9,348 nucleotides of DNA from MA-ANB-1 sp040878225 (lineage in GTDB: Bacteria; Actinomycetota; Acidimicrobiia; Spongiisociales; ZC4RG35), in NCBI GenBank assembly GCA_040878225.1, contig JBBDMR010000171.1, forward strand, positions 1 to 9,348. The letters are read 5' to 3'. Shown piece by piece: positions 1 through 5,225 of this stretch (position 1 is its first letter; the number at the start of each line of letters is the position of its first letter). Below the pieces are notes generated by a model. It saw only the letters and a program-made list of their open reading frames with translations. It was not told the DNA's origin and ran no database searches. Position numbers and translations under genes: made by a program.

Positions 1-1
1 T

Positions 2-517
2 CCAGTATCAGTCGTATGCGAAGTCGACGGCACCTTGGTGCCGATAGCGGTTCGACTTTCCACGATGTTGCCGACTGGTCTGCTTCCGCTCGCACCCGAG
101 GCCGTCGAGTTCTTTGCAGCCGCACTAGGGAAGTCGACAGTCGCGGGGTCGGCATTGGAGCTCATCGGTGCCGTTACCCAAGAATTTGTTCTGGCATCCT
201 GGCAGAACGCCCGGGCAAGGCTGAGACCAACCGACTGGCCCTTGCCTGATGGCGATCCGCACGGACACTTAGCTGCTGCGCGACGCCTGCTTGATGCTGC
301 GAGATCTGGGGATCAGGAGATGTTGGCGCCCTTGAACGAGCTCGCCTCTCGCGTAGAATTGGAGCTCGACGGTGACTCAAGGAGGCCAGTCTCTGCCGAG
401 CTGGAAGGTACTGAACTGTTGGAATCCGGCGCGGTGGCGGAGGACCACGCTCTGGCGCAACTCAGTGAGGCAGTAGTGCTTGCGATAGATGTCGAGCTCA
501 GTCGGAGTGTTGACTGA
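2..517 (+). CDS. Unrecognised protein, 3' part (5' end outside window)
   Basis: The frame is open from the first bases of the window to a TGA at 515-517, giving at least 171 residues; an internal TTG at 35 could start a 160-residue form but has no convincing ribosome binding site, so I read it as a gene entering from the left. The product is rich in Ala, Leu, Glu and Asp, acidic towards the C-terminus, with no Cys after the first few residues, no clear membrane segment and no motif I recognise. A helical soluble protein is the most that can be inferred. Third codon positions are less GC-biased than in the dprA to dxr genes, which fits accessory or acquired DNA. It is followed by non-coding, mobile-element-like sequence rather than by a partner gene. 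It is not the missing N-terminal half of comM. Moderate confidence that it is a real gene; function unknown. Confidence 0.5.
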   Translation, partial: PVSVVCEVDGTLVPIAVRLSTMLPTGLLPLAPEAVEFFAAALGKSTVAGSALELIGAVTQEFVLASWQNARARLRPTDWPLPDGDPHGHLAAARRLLDAARSGDQEMLAPLNELASRVELELDGDSRRPVSAELEGTELLESGAVAEDHALAQLSEAVVLAIDVELSRSVD

Positions 518-634
518 CAAGCTCCCCAGGAGTCTGATGGCCTGGCATCGGACAGTCCCCGGCCCGGAGCCGAGGTCATCAATTGAGCGACGCACCACTC
601 GTCGCGGGCATCGATGCCGGGCGTGGGCAGTAAG

Positions 635-676
635 AGAGCCGCCGCACCCGGCGGTGCGACGTTCGCCAACGGCTCT
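635..676 (+). other. Nested inverted repeat (two-level hairpin)
   Basis: An outer pair AGAGCCG (635-641) and CGGCTCT (670-676) encloses an inner hairpin CGCACC (643-648), loop CGGC, GGTGCG (653-658). There is no T-run after it, so it is a poor intrinsic terminator. It straddles position 654, the possible 5' end of the group II intron candidate. It may be the target-site hairpin of a mobile intron or simply a structured spacer. The stretch 518-634 between the first gene and this hairpin holds nothing I can identify. Confidence 0.4.
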
Positions 677-905
677 ATACCACGTCCATACCGCGCTAGG
701 GTGGGACGGAAGGGGAAACAACGCGAAACGTTGAGAGGCGAAAAGCCAGTCAGGACAGGCGATTCGCGGGTTTCCGCCGGTCAGCGACACCCCCACAATC
801 GGGCTCATAACCCGACGGTGACGCGTCGGTGGCATGGTGTGAGCCGACAACTCACGTCCACGGTTCCCCGCATCGGTGGTTGGTGTACGGGCCGGTTACA
901 CATCA
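654..905 (+). ncRNA. Candidate group II intron 5' (domain I) remnant
   Basis: No convincing gene lies here, but the stretch is packed with short perfect hairpins: CAACG/CGTTG (719-733), GGC/GCC around GAAAA (737-747), TCGGG/CCCGA (799-815) competing with CCGACG/CGTCGG (812-829), GTGAG/CTCAC with a 7-nt loop (839-855), and GTGTA/TACAC (883-901). It begins GTGCGAC at 654, matching the GTGYG 5' consensus of group II introns. The six bases just upstream (CCGGCG, 648-653) are the reverse complement of CGCCGG at 775-780, as an IBS1/EBS1 pair would be. There is no reverse transcriptase/maturase gene and no domain V/VI in the window, so it would be a truncated, inactive fragment. It could instead be another structured RNA or non-coding IS-end DNA. 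Recognition is by pattern only; no covariance model was run. Confidence 0.35.
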
Positions 906-913
906 GTCGACGA

Positions 914-982
914 TGACAAGGTGTTTGGCATCAGGCTGACAGGGTTGTTGACACTGAGATGACAGGGATGCGAAAACTCAAA
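914..982 (+). repeat. Three imperfect repeats at 23-bp spacing (possible IS end)
   Basis: TGACAAGG at 914 is followed by TGACAGGG at 937 and TGACAGGG at 960, each exactly 23 bp apart. Beyond the 8-bp core, adjacent 23-bp units agree at about 14 and 16 of 23 positions. Phased, degenerate repeats ending in a CA tip are typical of transposase-binding ends of IS21-like or Tn7-like elements. Read on the other strand the outermost copy gives a TGTCA tip at 964-960. They sit immediately left of the transposase remnant, so they may mark the end of a second element joined to it. No matching transposase is in the window. Confidence 0.4.
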
Positions 983-1278
983 GATGGTCCGAGCGATGCA
1001 CCACCAACCCCAACGGCCGTAGCATCACCCTGAACTTCCACGAGGCGCGCCTCCAGGCCGCCCGTGTCGAACAGGCCCGACCGTCGACACGCAACAAGCT
1101 CCGACGACGAGCACTCGTGGAACGCAAACTCGCTGAGGGCAAACGCCATGGGATGGGCAAGGCTCGCTACCGCGGAGAACGCAAAGTGCTCCTCCAAGAG
1201 CGCGTCACCGCCGGCTTGTTGAACATGAAACGGCTCTTCGCCCTGCTCGACGAACCAACAGGACTACACCATGCTTGA
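958..1278 (+). pseudogene. IS1182/IS5-like DDE transposase, C-terminal remnant
   Basis: After an in-frame stop at 955-957 the frame is open to TGA 1276-1278, about 106 codons. From about 988 the translation reads like the C-terminal end of actinobacterial IS1182-type transposases: a W-S-E-R-C-T-T segment that normally closes a Cys-rich linker, then G-R-S-I-T-L with H-E-A-R-L-Q-A-A-R, and then V-E-R-K with R-G-E-R-K-V-L-L-Q and a final N-M-K-R-L-F. The Y-(2)-R-(3)-E-(6)-K signature is kept as R-(3)-E-(6)-K, with Glu at 1120-1122 as the probable third catalytic acid; the Tyr position is Leu. The N-terminal DNA-binding part and both catalytic Asp residues are absent, and no start codon or ribosome binding site fits, so this is a dead fragment. 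It lies between the 23-bp repeats and a hairpin at 1342-1362 and overlaps the tail of a minus-strand reading frame. The family is inferred from motifs by eye. Confidence 0.75.
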
Positions 1279-1717
1279 CCACCCCGACGCGCCAGCGCGC
1301 CCCTCGACCACCGACACTCAAACCAACCTCGCCGACCCCTCGCCGAAGACCACTTCTTCGGCAGCCACCTAGGGCTCGCAGCGCAGCGACGAACCGCTCG
1401 GCCGGAGCGTGATCGTGGTCCCTCATTTCGTTCCCCTTCCCGACCAGTTTGCGCCGGTCGTATTCGGCATCGCTGTAGACATCGACGTGCGATCCGTTGC
1501 CGCCGATGGTCCTGTCAAGGGCCCCGCGCAGAAGGTCGTCGACCTCCGTGATCATCGACCTTGCAAGGCTGAGGTCAGCGACCGCCTGAGCTGGAAACTC
1601 CCCTAACTTGTAGGCGAGTTGCAGCCTTGGTTCGAGCGATTCGAGTTCGATGAGCGCGATGTTGATTGAGGCCCGGACTCGTTTGTAATCCCCTCGATGC
1701 AACGATGAATGTCTCAT
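1205..1717 (-). CDS. Unrecognised minus-strand protein with 3' end replaced by IS remnant
   Basis: The ATG at 1717-1715 overlaps the stop of the upstream minus-strand frame as ATGA, a usual arrangement for translational coupling; an AAAGGA lies 11 nt upstream. The frame runs 170 codons, but only about the first 115 residues (down to about 1365) look native. They are helical and mixed charged, with a long segment rich in Leu, Glu and Ala (residues 18-70) and a charged stretch E-Y-D-R-R-K near 85-90. After residue 118 the translation becomes Arg/Gly/Val-rich and runs antisense through the hairpin and the transposase remnant, so the original C-terminus has probably been lost to insertion. No family is recognised. 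It could be one half of a small two-gene accessory cassette; any toxin-antitoxin role would be speculation. Confidence 0.4.
   Translation of the reverse strand: MRHSSLHRGDYKRVRASINIALIELESLEPRLQLAYKLGEFPAQAVADLSLARSMITEVDDLLRGALDRTIGGNGSHVDVYSDAEYDRRKLVGKGNEMRDHDHAPAERFVAALRALGGCRRSGLRRGVGEVGLSVGGRGARWRVGVVKHGVVLLVRRAGRRAVSCSTSRR
1342..1362. terminator. 8-bp perfect hairpin downstream of the transposase remnant
   Basis: GCCGAAGA (1342-1349) and TCTTCGGC (1355-1362) form a perfect 8-bp stem around a 5-nt loop, 63 bp past the transposase stop. No T-run follows on the + strand, so it could be a weak terminator or the subterminal structure of the insertion sequence. It also marks about where the minus-strand gene starting at 1717 loses its coding character. 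Confidence 0.35.
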
Positions 1718-1873
1718 ATGCGCCCGCGTCCTTTCTTCGGACGGCGTGCCTCTCTCAGCACTTCGGACTGGTTGAGCTGACTGATCCGGTACGTGTCAAA
1801 GACGGTCCTTGATCCGGTGTTTCCGGACGATCCTGCGCGCGATATCAGCGGGGATGTCGGCATGTGTGCCCAT
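1714..1873 (-). CDS. Small ORF split at CTT TGA C (possible +1 frameshift), unrecognised
   Basis: A strong ribosome binding site (AAGGAGAG) lies a few bases upstream of an ATG at 1873-1871. It opens a frame of 25 codons with GC-rich third positions that stops at TGA 1798-1796. The stop sits in CTT TGA C, the slippery sequence of the bacterial prfB (RF2) +1 frameshift, with an SD-like AAGGA four nt upstream of the CTT. Slipping forward by one base gives D-T-Y-R-I-S and 27 further residues, ending at a TGA (1716-1714) that overlaps the ATG of the next gene. The joined product would be 52 residues, very basic at the C-terminus (R-R-P-K-K-G-R-G-R). It is not release factor 2 and I recognise no family. 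A simple frameshift mutation in a decaying gene is equally possible. Confidence 0.35.
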
Positions 1874-1905
1874 TGGTTCTCTCCTTGGGTTGGGTCGCAC
1901 CTTCC

Positions 1906-1920
1906 CGCCCAGTCCGGGCG
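1906..1920. other. Small inverted repeat upstream of the minus-strand cassette
   Basis: CGCCC (1906-1910) and GGGCG (1916-1920) flank a 5-nt spacer, between the start of the minus-strand small ORF and the comM breakpoint. On the minus strand it lies just upstream of the ribosome binding site, so it could be an operator or part of an element end. The remaining 1921-1943 holds no recognisable promoter. Confidence 0.25.
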
Positions 1921-1946
1921 CTCCATCTCTCTAGGAACATTGGGAG

Positions 1947-2555
1947 TCACTCGCTCATAGCGGAGTGCTCTTCCTCGATGAGCTCGCGGAATTTCCCAGG
2001 TCACACCTCGACGCGTTGCGACAGCCTCTGGAGGAGGGTCGGGTCTTGATCTCCCGACAGGGGGCATCCCTGGAGTTTCCGGCCCGGTTCCAGCTGATCG
2101 GCGCCACCAATCCCTGTCCCTGCGGATACTGGGGGGACCCCCGGCAACCGTGTCGGTGTCCGGAGTCGTCGCGGCAGCGCTACCGCCAACGCATCTCTGG
2201 GCCGATGATGGATCGTTTCGACCTGGCGGTCCACGTCAAGCGGGTGGATGGGGATGAGTACCGGTCGGTTGGTGGTGAAGCCACGGGAGCGATCCTGCAA
2301 AGAGTGGTCGCAGCGCGGGTAGCACAGATGGCAAGGGGCGCTCTCAACCGTGATCTCTCCGACCGCGACCTGACCGCTCTCCCGACGTCCAAGACGGCAA
2401 GTGCTCTTCTAGTGCGCTCGCTGGAGTCGGGGGCGATCACGGCGAGGGGGGCGGTCCGGGTCCGGAGGGTTGCCCAGACGCTCGCCGACTTCGAGGATTC
2501 GTCGGTTGATGACGACCACGTGGCTGAGGCCCTGTCGCTCCGGGGCAGCTGGTGA
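1947..2555 (+). pseudogene. comM: ComM/YifB-like Mg-chelatase ATPase, 5'-truncated
   Basis: ComM is a hexameric AAA+ helicase that promotes branch migration during natural transformation. Here the homology starts abruptly with S-L-A-H-S-G just before Walker B (V-L-F-L-D-E, 1965-1982) and continues through the family block N-P-C-P-C-G with its following Cys pair, the G-P-M-M-D-R-F-D-L arginine motif, and the C-terminal Mg-chelatase domain ending near the stop at 2553-2555. Family members have about 500 residues; only about 202 are present, and the N-terminal Lon-like domain and Walker A are missing. The frame has a stop at 1932-1934 just upstream, and the sequence left of about 1945 is unrelated. 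A GTG at 1965 could be read as a start, but it has no ribosome binding site and falls inside Walker B. The stop overlaps the dprA start by 4 bp, the usual coupling. A dead stub is the best reading, unless the 5' half lies beyond the window. Confidence 0.88.
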
Positions 2556-3397
2556 GCACCGAGGCGACCCTGCTGTCGCCCGGTGGTGAAGGATATCCGC
2601 CGGGATTGATGGACCTGGAGAAGCCGCCTCCGGTCTACCTGAGGGGGTCAGTCCCGTCCGGGGTTTGTGTCGCCGTGGTCGGCACCAGGAGATGCACCCG
2701 GTACGGCCTCGAGATCGCTGGTTCGATCGGGCGACGGATCGCCACGGCAGGCTGGGTGACCGTGAGCGGGCTGGCCCGCGGCATCGATGCGGCAGCGCAC
2801 CGGGGGACAGTCGAGGCGGGAGGACGTGGGGTGGCAGTCCTCGGCTCCGGACTCGATCACATCTACCCGTCGGAGAACACACACCTTGCCGGCCAGCTGG
2901 TCGAACTGGGCGGATCACTTGTGTCGGAATATCCCGGCGCAACGCCACCGGACCGCTGGCGGTTCCCGGCGCGGAACCGGTTGATTGCGGCGATGTCGCT
3001 CGCCGTGGTCGTTGTCGAGTCGAAGCTCGCCGGCGGGGCGCAGATAACCGCCGTGCTCGCCGCTGAAATGGGCAGACCGGTGTTCGCAGTGCCGGGAGAC
3101 ATCGGGCGGGAAGCCTCGGAGGGCACAAACCAGCTGATCCGGGATGGGGCGATCCCGATCTTCGGCGCTGAAGACCTGATCGCCGAACTCTCCCTCCTCA
3201 CCGGCACCGTGGCCGCGGGCTCACTGGCGTCATCAGATGGTGGGCTTCCCGAATCAGGGGTCGATATCGAGGACCTCCCGGCGCTATGGGACTGCTCGAT
3301 AAAGGAAGCCCTGGCCCGGCTGGGCCGTCTCGAAATAGCCGGCAAAGTGGTGCGCTCCGGCAACCTCGTTCGCCCGGTGACCCGTTACAGCGCCTGA
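2552..3397 (+). CDS. dprA: DNA processing protein DprA (Smf)
   Basis: DprA binds incoming single-stranded DNA during natural transformation and loads RecA on it; in non-competent bacteria its role is unclear. The 281-residue product shows the Rossmann-like core: V-V-G-T-R-R-C-T-R-Y-G (residues 42-52), V-S-G-L-A-R-G-I-D-A-A-A-H (71-83), L-G-S-G-L-D-H-I-Y-P (97-106), the F-P-A-R-N-R-L-I-A-A block (138-147) and F-A-V-P-G-D-I followed by G-T-N-Q-L-I-R-D-G-A (178-200). Residues 240-275 resemble the C-terminal winged-helix domain. There is no N-terminal SAM domain, so the protein is on the short side. The GTG at 2552 overlaps the comM stop (GTGA), which supports this start and coupling to comM. With comM broken, dprA here has lost its usual upstream partner, yet it shows no damage of its own. 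Confidence 0.96.
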   Translation: MSTEATLLSPGGEGYPPGLMDLEKPPPVYLRGSVPSGVCVAVVGTRRCTRYGLEIAGSIGRRIATAGWVTVSGLARGIDAAAHRGTVEAGGRGVAVLGSGLDHIYPSENTHLAGQLVELGGSLVSEYPGATPPDRWRFPARNRLIAAMSLAVVVVESKLAGGAQITAVLAAEMGRPVFAVPGDIGREASEGTNQLIRDGAIPIFGAEDLIAELSLLTGTVAAGSLASSDGGLPESGVDIEDLPALWDCSIKEALARLGRLEIAGKVVRSGNLVRPVTRYSA

Positions 3398-3416
3398 TTC
3401 GCAATACCATGGACAT

Positions 3417-4304
3417 GTGAACCTTCCCCAGGTCCCGGATTGGGCGGCAAGCCCGGTCGACAGATACCTGTCCCGCCTGCGGGACCAACGCGGCCTCTCC
3501 TCACACACAATTGACGCGTACCGCCGCGATCTCGCCCAGTTCTTCGACTTCTGCGACCGGTCCGGCCTGAGTTCGGTTGCCGATGTCGGGCGTAAAGACG
3601 CCCGGCGCTACCTGGCGTTTCTCGACACCCGCAAGTATTCGCGGCGCTCGATCTCGCGCAAGGCCTCTTCGGTATCGAGCTTCTACGTCGATGCCGGCCG
3701 TCGTGGCGAGCTGAGCGTCAACCCATTCGAAACCGTGTCCCGCCCCAAGTTGGACCGGCCGCTGCCCCATGCGATCCCCTCCAGGCACCTCGTGGCGGCG
3801 ATCGAGGGAATCGACGCTTCCGAACCGGTTGGAGCGAGGGATGCCGCAATCATCGAGCTCCTCTACGCGACCGGGCTCCGGGTCTCCGAGCTGGCGTCGC
3901 TGACGGTCGATGACGTCGGAGGAGACATCATCTCTGTCGTCGGCAAGGGCGGGAAGGGTCGCCAGGTGCCGGTCGGCCGGCCTGCTCAGGCCGCCCTGGA
4001 GAACTATCTCCACAATGGACGTCCTTCGCTTGTCCAGGGAATCGCCGGAAACCATCTGTGGGTGGGGACCAGGGGCGGCGCCCTCGGCTCCAGGGGACTG
4101 CGACGGGTGGTCAGCCAGCGCGTTGCCACTTTCCCCCACGCGTTGCGCCACAGCTTCGCAACTCATCTACTCGAAGGAGGCGCGGATTTACGCGTCGTCC
4201 AAGATTTGTTGGGTCATACTGACCTGGCGACGACGCAGATATACACTGCAGTAACCCGCGAACACCTCAGAGGGACCTATGACCGAAGCCACCCGAGAGC
4301 CTGA
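3417..4304 (+). CDS. xerC: Tyrosine recombinase XerC
   Basis: Xer recombinases resolve chromosome dimers at dif, cutting and rejoining DNA through a catalytic tyrosine. The 295-residue product has the expected length and both domains: a SAM-like core-binding domain (about residues 10-95) and the catalytic domain (about 120-290). All six active-site residues can be placed: R155 in A-T-G-L-R-V-S-E-L, K177 in G-K-G-G-K-G-R, H241 and R244 in F-P-H-A-L-R-H-S, H267 in L-L-G-H-T-D-L and Y276 in Q-I-Y-T-A-V. XerC rather than XerD is inferred mainly from the location between dprA and rpsB, as in mycobacteria. The GTG start at 3417 has only a weak upstream purine stretch, 19 bp after the dprA stop; no better start is seen. 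Its 3' end overlaps the sigma factor gene by 26 bp. Confidence 0.93.
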   Translation: MNLPQVPDWAASPVDRYLSRLRDQRGLSSHTIDAYRRDLAQFFDFCDRSGLSSVADVGRKDARRYLAFLDTRKYSRRSISRKASSVSSFYVDAGRRGELSVNPFETVSRPKLDRPLPHAIPSRHLVAAIEGIDASEPVGARDAAIIELLYATGLRVSELASLTVDDVGGDIISVVGKGGKGRQVPVGRPAQAALENYLHNGRPSLVQGIAGNHLWVGTRGGALGSRGLRRVVSQRVATFPHALRHSFATHLLEGGADLRVVQDLLGHTDLATTQIYTAVTREHLRGTYDRSHPRA

Positions 4305-5058
4305 CCAGAGCGTCATCGACGAACTCTGGGCTTCTTTCAAGGCTGACGGAAGCACCTCGGTTCGGGAAAGATTGATCCTCCACTACTCCCCGCTGGTCAA
4401 ATACGTCGCCGGTCGTGTCGGCGCCGGGTTGCCCCGTTCGGTCGACCAGAACGACCTCGCCTCATACGGGCTCTTCGGTCTCATCGATGCAATCGACAAG
4501 TTCGAGCCCGAACGCGGGTTCAAGTTCGAGACCTACGCGATCAATCGGATCAAAGGAGCCATTCTCGACGAGCTGCGGGCCCTCGACTGGGTGCCCCGCT
4601 CCGTCAGATCCAGGAGCAGGCTCATCGAGACCGCCGTCGCCGAGTTGGAGCATCGCCTGCAGCGGGCTCCCACCGAGGAGGAACTGGCCAAGCACCTGGA
4701 GATGACGGTTGACGACTTGCAGTCCGCGCTTGCCGAGATTGGTAGGACCGGGATCGCTGCGCTCGATGAGATGGTGGGCTCGGAGTCATCGACGACCATG
4801 GGCGACATGCTGGCCGACCCCCGCGGGATATCACCCGAAGCTGCAGTCCAGACCGAGGAGACCCGGGAAGGCCTCGTCGAGGCGATCAACAAACTTCCCG
4901 AGCGCGATCGACTGGTGATAACCCTCTACTACTACGAGAGCATGACGTTGTCCGAGATCGGCGAAGTGCTCGGTGTCACCGAGTCGCGGGTGTGCCAGAT
5001 TCATGCAAAGACGATGATGTCGCTGCGCAACCGTCTCGGAGAGCTCGCGATCGGCTGA
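4279..5058 (+). CDS. whiG: RNA polymerase sigma factor, WhiG/FliA (sigma-28) family
   Basis: A group 3 sigma factor that would direct RNA polymerase to a special promoter set: flagellar genes for FliA, aerial-hypha sporulation for Streptomyces WhiG. Region 2 spans about residues 30-110, with N-D-L-A-S-Y-G-L-F-G-L-I-D-A-I and F-E-T-Y-A-I-N-R-I-K-G; region 3 about 115-160; region 4 about 205-255 with a helix-turn-helix (L-S-E-I-G-E-V-L-G-V-T-E-S-R-V-C-Q-I-H). Length (259) fits the family. The ATG at 4279 lies inside xerC and follows AGAGGG at a suitable distance, so the two are probably translated from one mRNA. The position next to rpsB is the one whiG has in Streptomyces. No anti-sigma partner or flagellar gene is nearby, so whether it serves development, motility or something else cannot be told here. 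Confidence 0.93.
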   Translation: MTEATREPDQSVIDELWASFKADGSTSVRERLILHYSPLVKYVAGRVGAGLPRSVDQNDLASYGLFGLIDAIDKFEPERGFKFETYAINRIKGAILDELRALDWVPRSVRSRSRLIETAVAELEHRLQRAPTEEELAKHLEMTVDDLQSALAEIGRTGIAALDEMVGSESSTTMGDMLADPRGISPEAAVQTEETREGLVEAINKLPERDRLVITLYYYESMTLSEIGEVLGVTESRVCQIHAKTMMSLRNRLGELAIG

Positions 5059-5060
5059 TT

Positions 5061-5088
5061 GCCGGATTACCCAACGGGTGCTCCCGGC
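5061..5088 (+). terminator. Nested hairpin after the sigma factor gene
   Basis: GCCGG (5061-5065) pairs with CCGGC (5084-5088), and inside it ACCC (5069-5072) pairs with GGGT (5076-5079) around AAC. It starts 3 bp after the whiG stop. There is no clear T-run, so it may be a weak terminator or an mRNA end-stabilising structure; it overlaps the possible rpsB promoter. Confidence 0.3.
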
Positions 5089-5096
5089 CCTACAAT
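5067..5096 (+). promoter_or_regulatory. Possible sigma-70-type promoter for rpsB
   Basis: TACAAT at 5091-5096 matches the TATAAT box at five of six positions. The hexamer TTACCC at 5067-5072, 18 bp upstream, is only a weak -35. A transcript from about 5103 would have a leader of about 120 nt before rpsB. A separate promoter is expected here because ribosomal genes need stronger expression than the sigma factor gene, but that is inference. Confidence 0.3.
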
Positions 5097-5131
5097 TCCC
5101 CGTACTAAGCACGTCTGTCCATCCTCCCTGG

Positions 5132-5157
5132 TCGGCCCATGCGCAAGCGATGGCCGA
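5132..5157 (+). other. rpsB leader hairpin with GCAA tetraloop
   Basis: TCGGCC (5132-5137) pairs with GGCCGA (5152-5157); inside, AT and GC pairs continue across single-base bulges and close on a GCAA tetraloop (5143-5146). It sits about 70 nt upstream of the rpsB start, where autoregulatory S2-binding leaders occur in other bacteria. A regulatory role is not shown by the sequence alone. Confidence 0.35.
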
Positions 5158-5225
5158 AAGAGGATCACCCGGAAACGGAGTGGGAACACCGGCAGACGGA
5201 AGTTAAACCAGAAAGGAAATCAACC

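Noticed and set aside
799..815. Anticodon-arm look-alike TCGGG-CTCATAA-CCCGA, as in a CAT-anticodon tRNA
   Set aside because: The 5-bp stem and 7-nt loop fit, but there is no T-arm GTTCRA motif downstream, no D-arm, no acceptor stem, and the 3' stem base-pairs equally well with 824-829.
377..850. 157-codon minus-strand open frame over the left island
   Set aside because: It is antisense to the + strand gene at 2-517 and to the structured RNA region; Arg-rich, with no motif or ribosome binding site.
614..916. 100-codon + strand open frame
   Set aside because: Arg/Gly/Pro-rich translation with no family resemblance, running through the densest cluster of RNA-type hairpins; better explained as structured non-coding sequence.
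1874..2067. Extension of the minus-strand small ORF frame upstream to 2067
   Set aside because: That extension runs antisense through comM; the strong ribosome binding site places the start at 1873 in the other frame.
5139..5225. 29-residue N-terminal extension of S2 from an ATG at 5139
   Set aside because: It has no S2 similarity, passes through the leader hairpin, and the GTG at 5226 has a proper ribosome binding site and begins at the conserved N-terminus.
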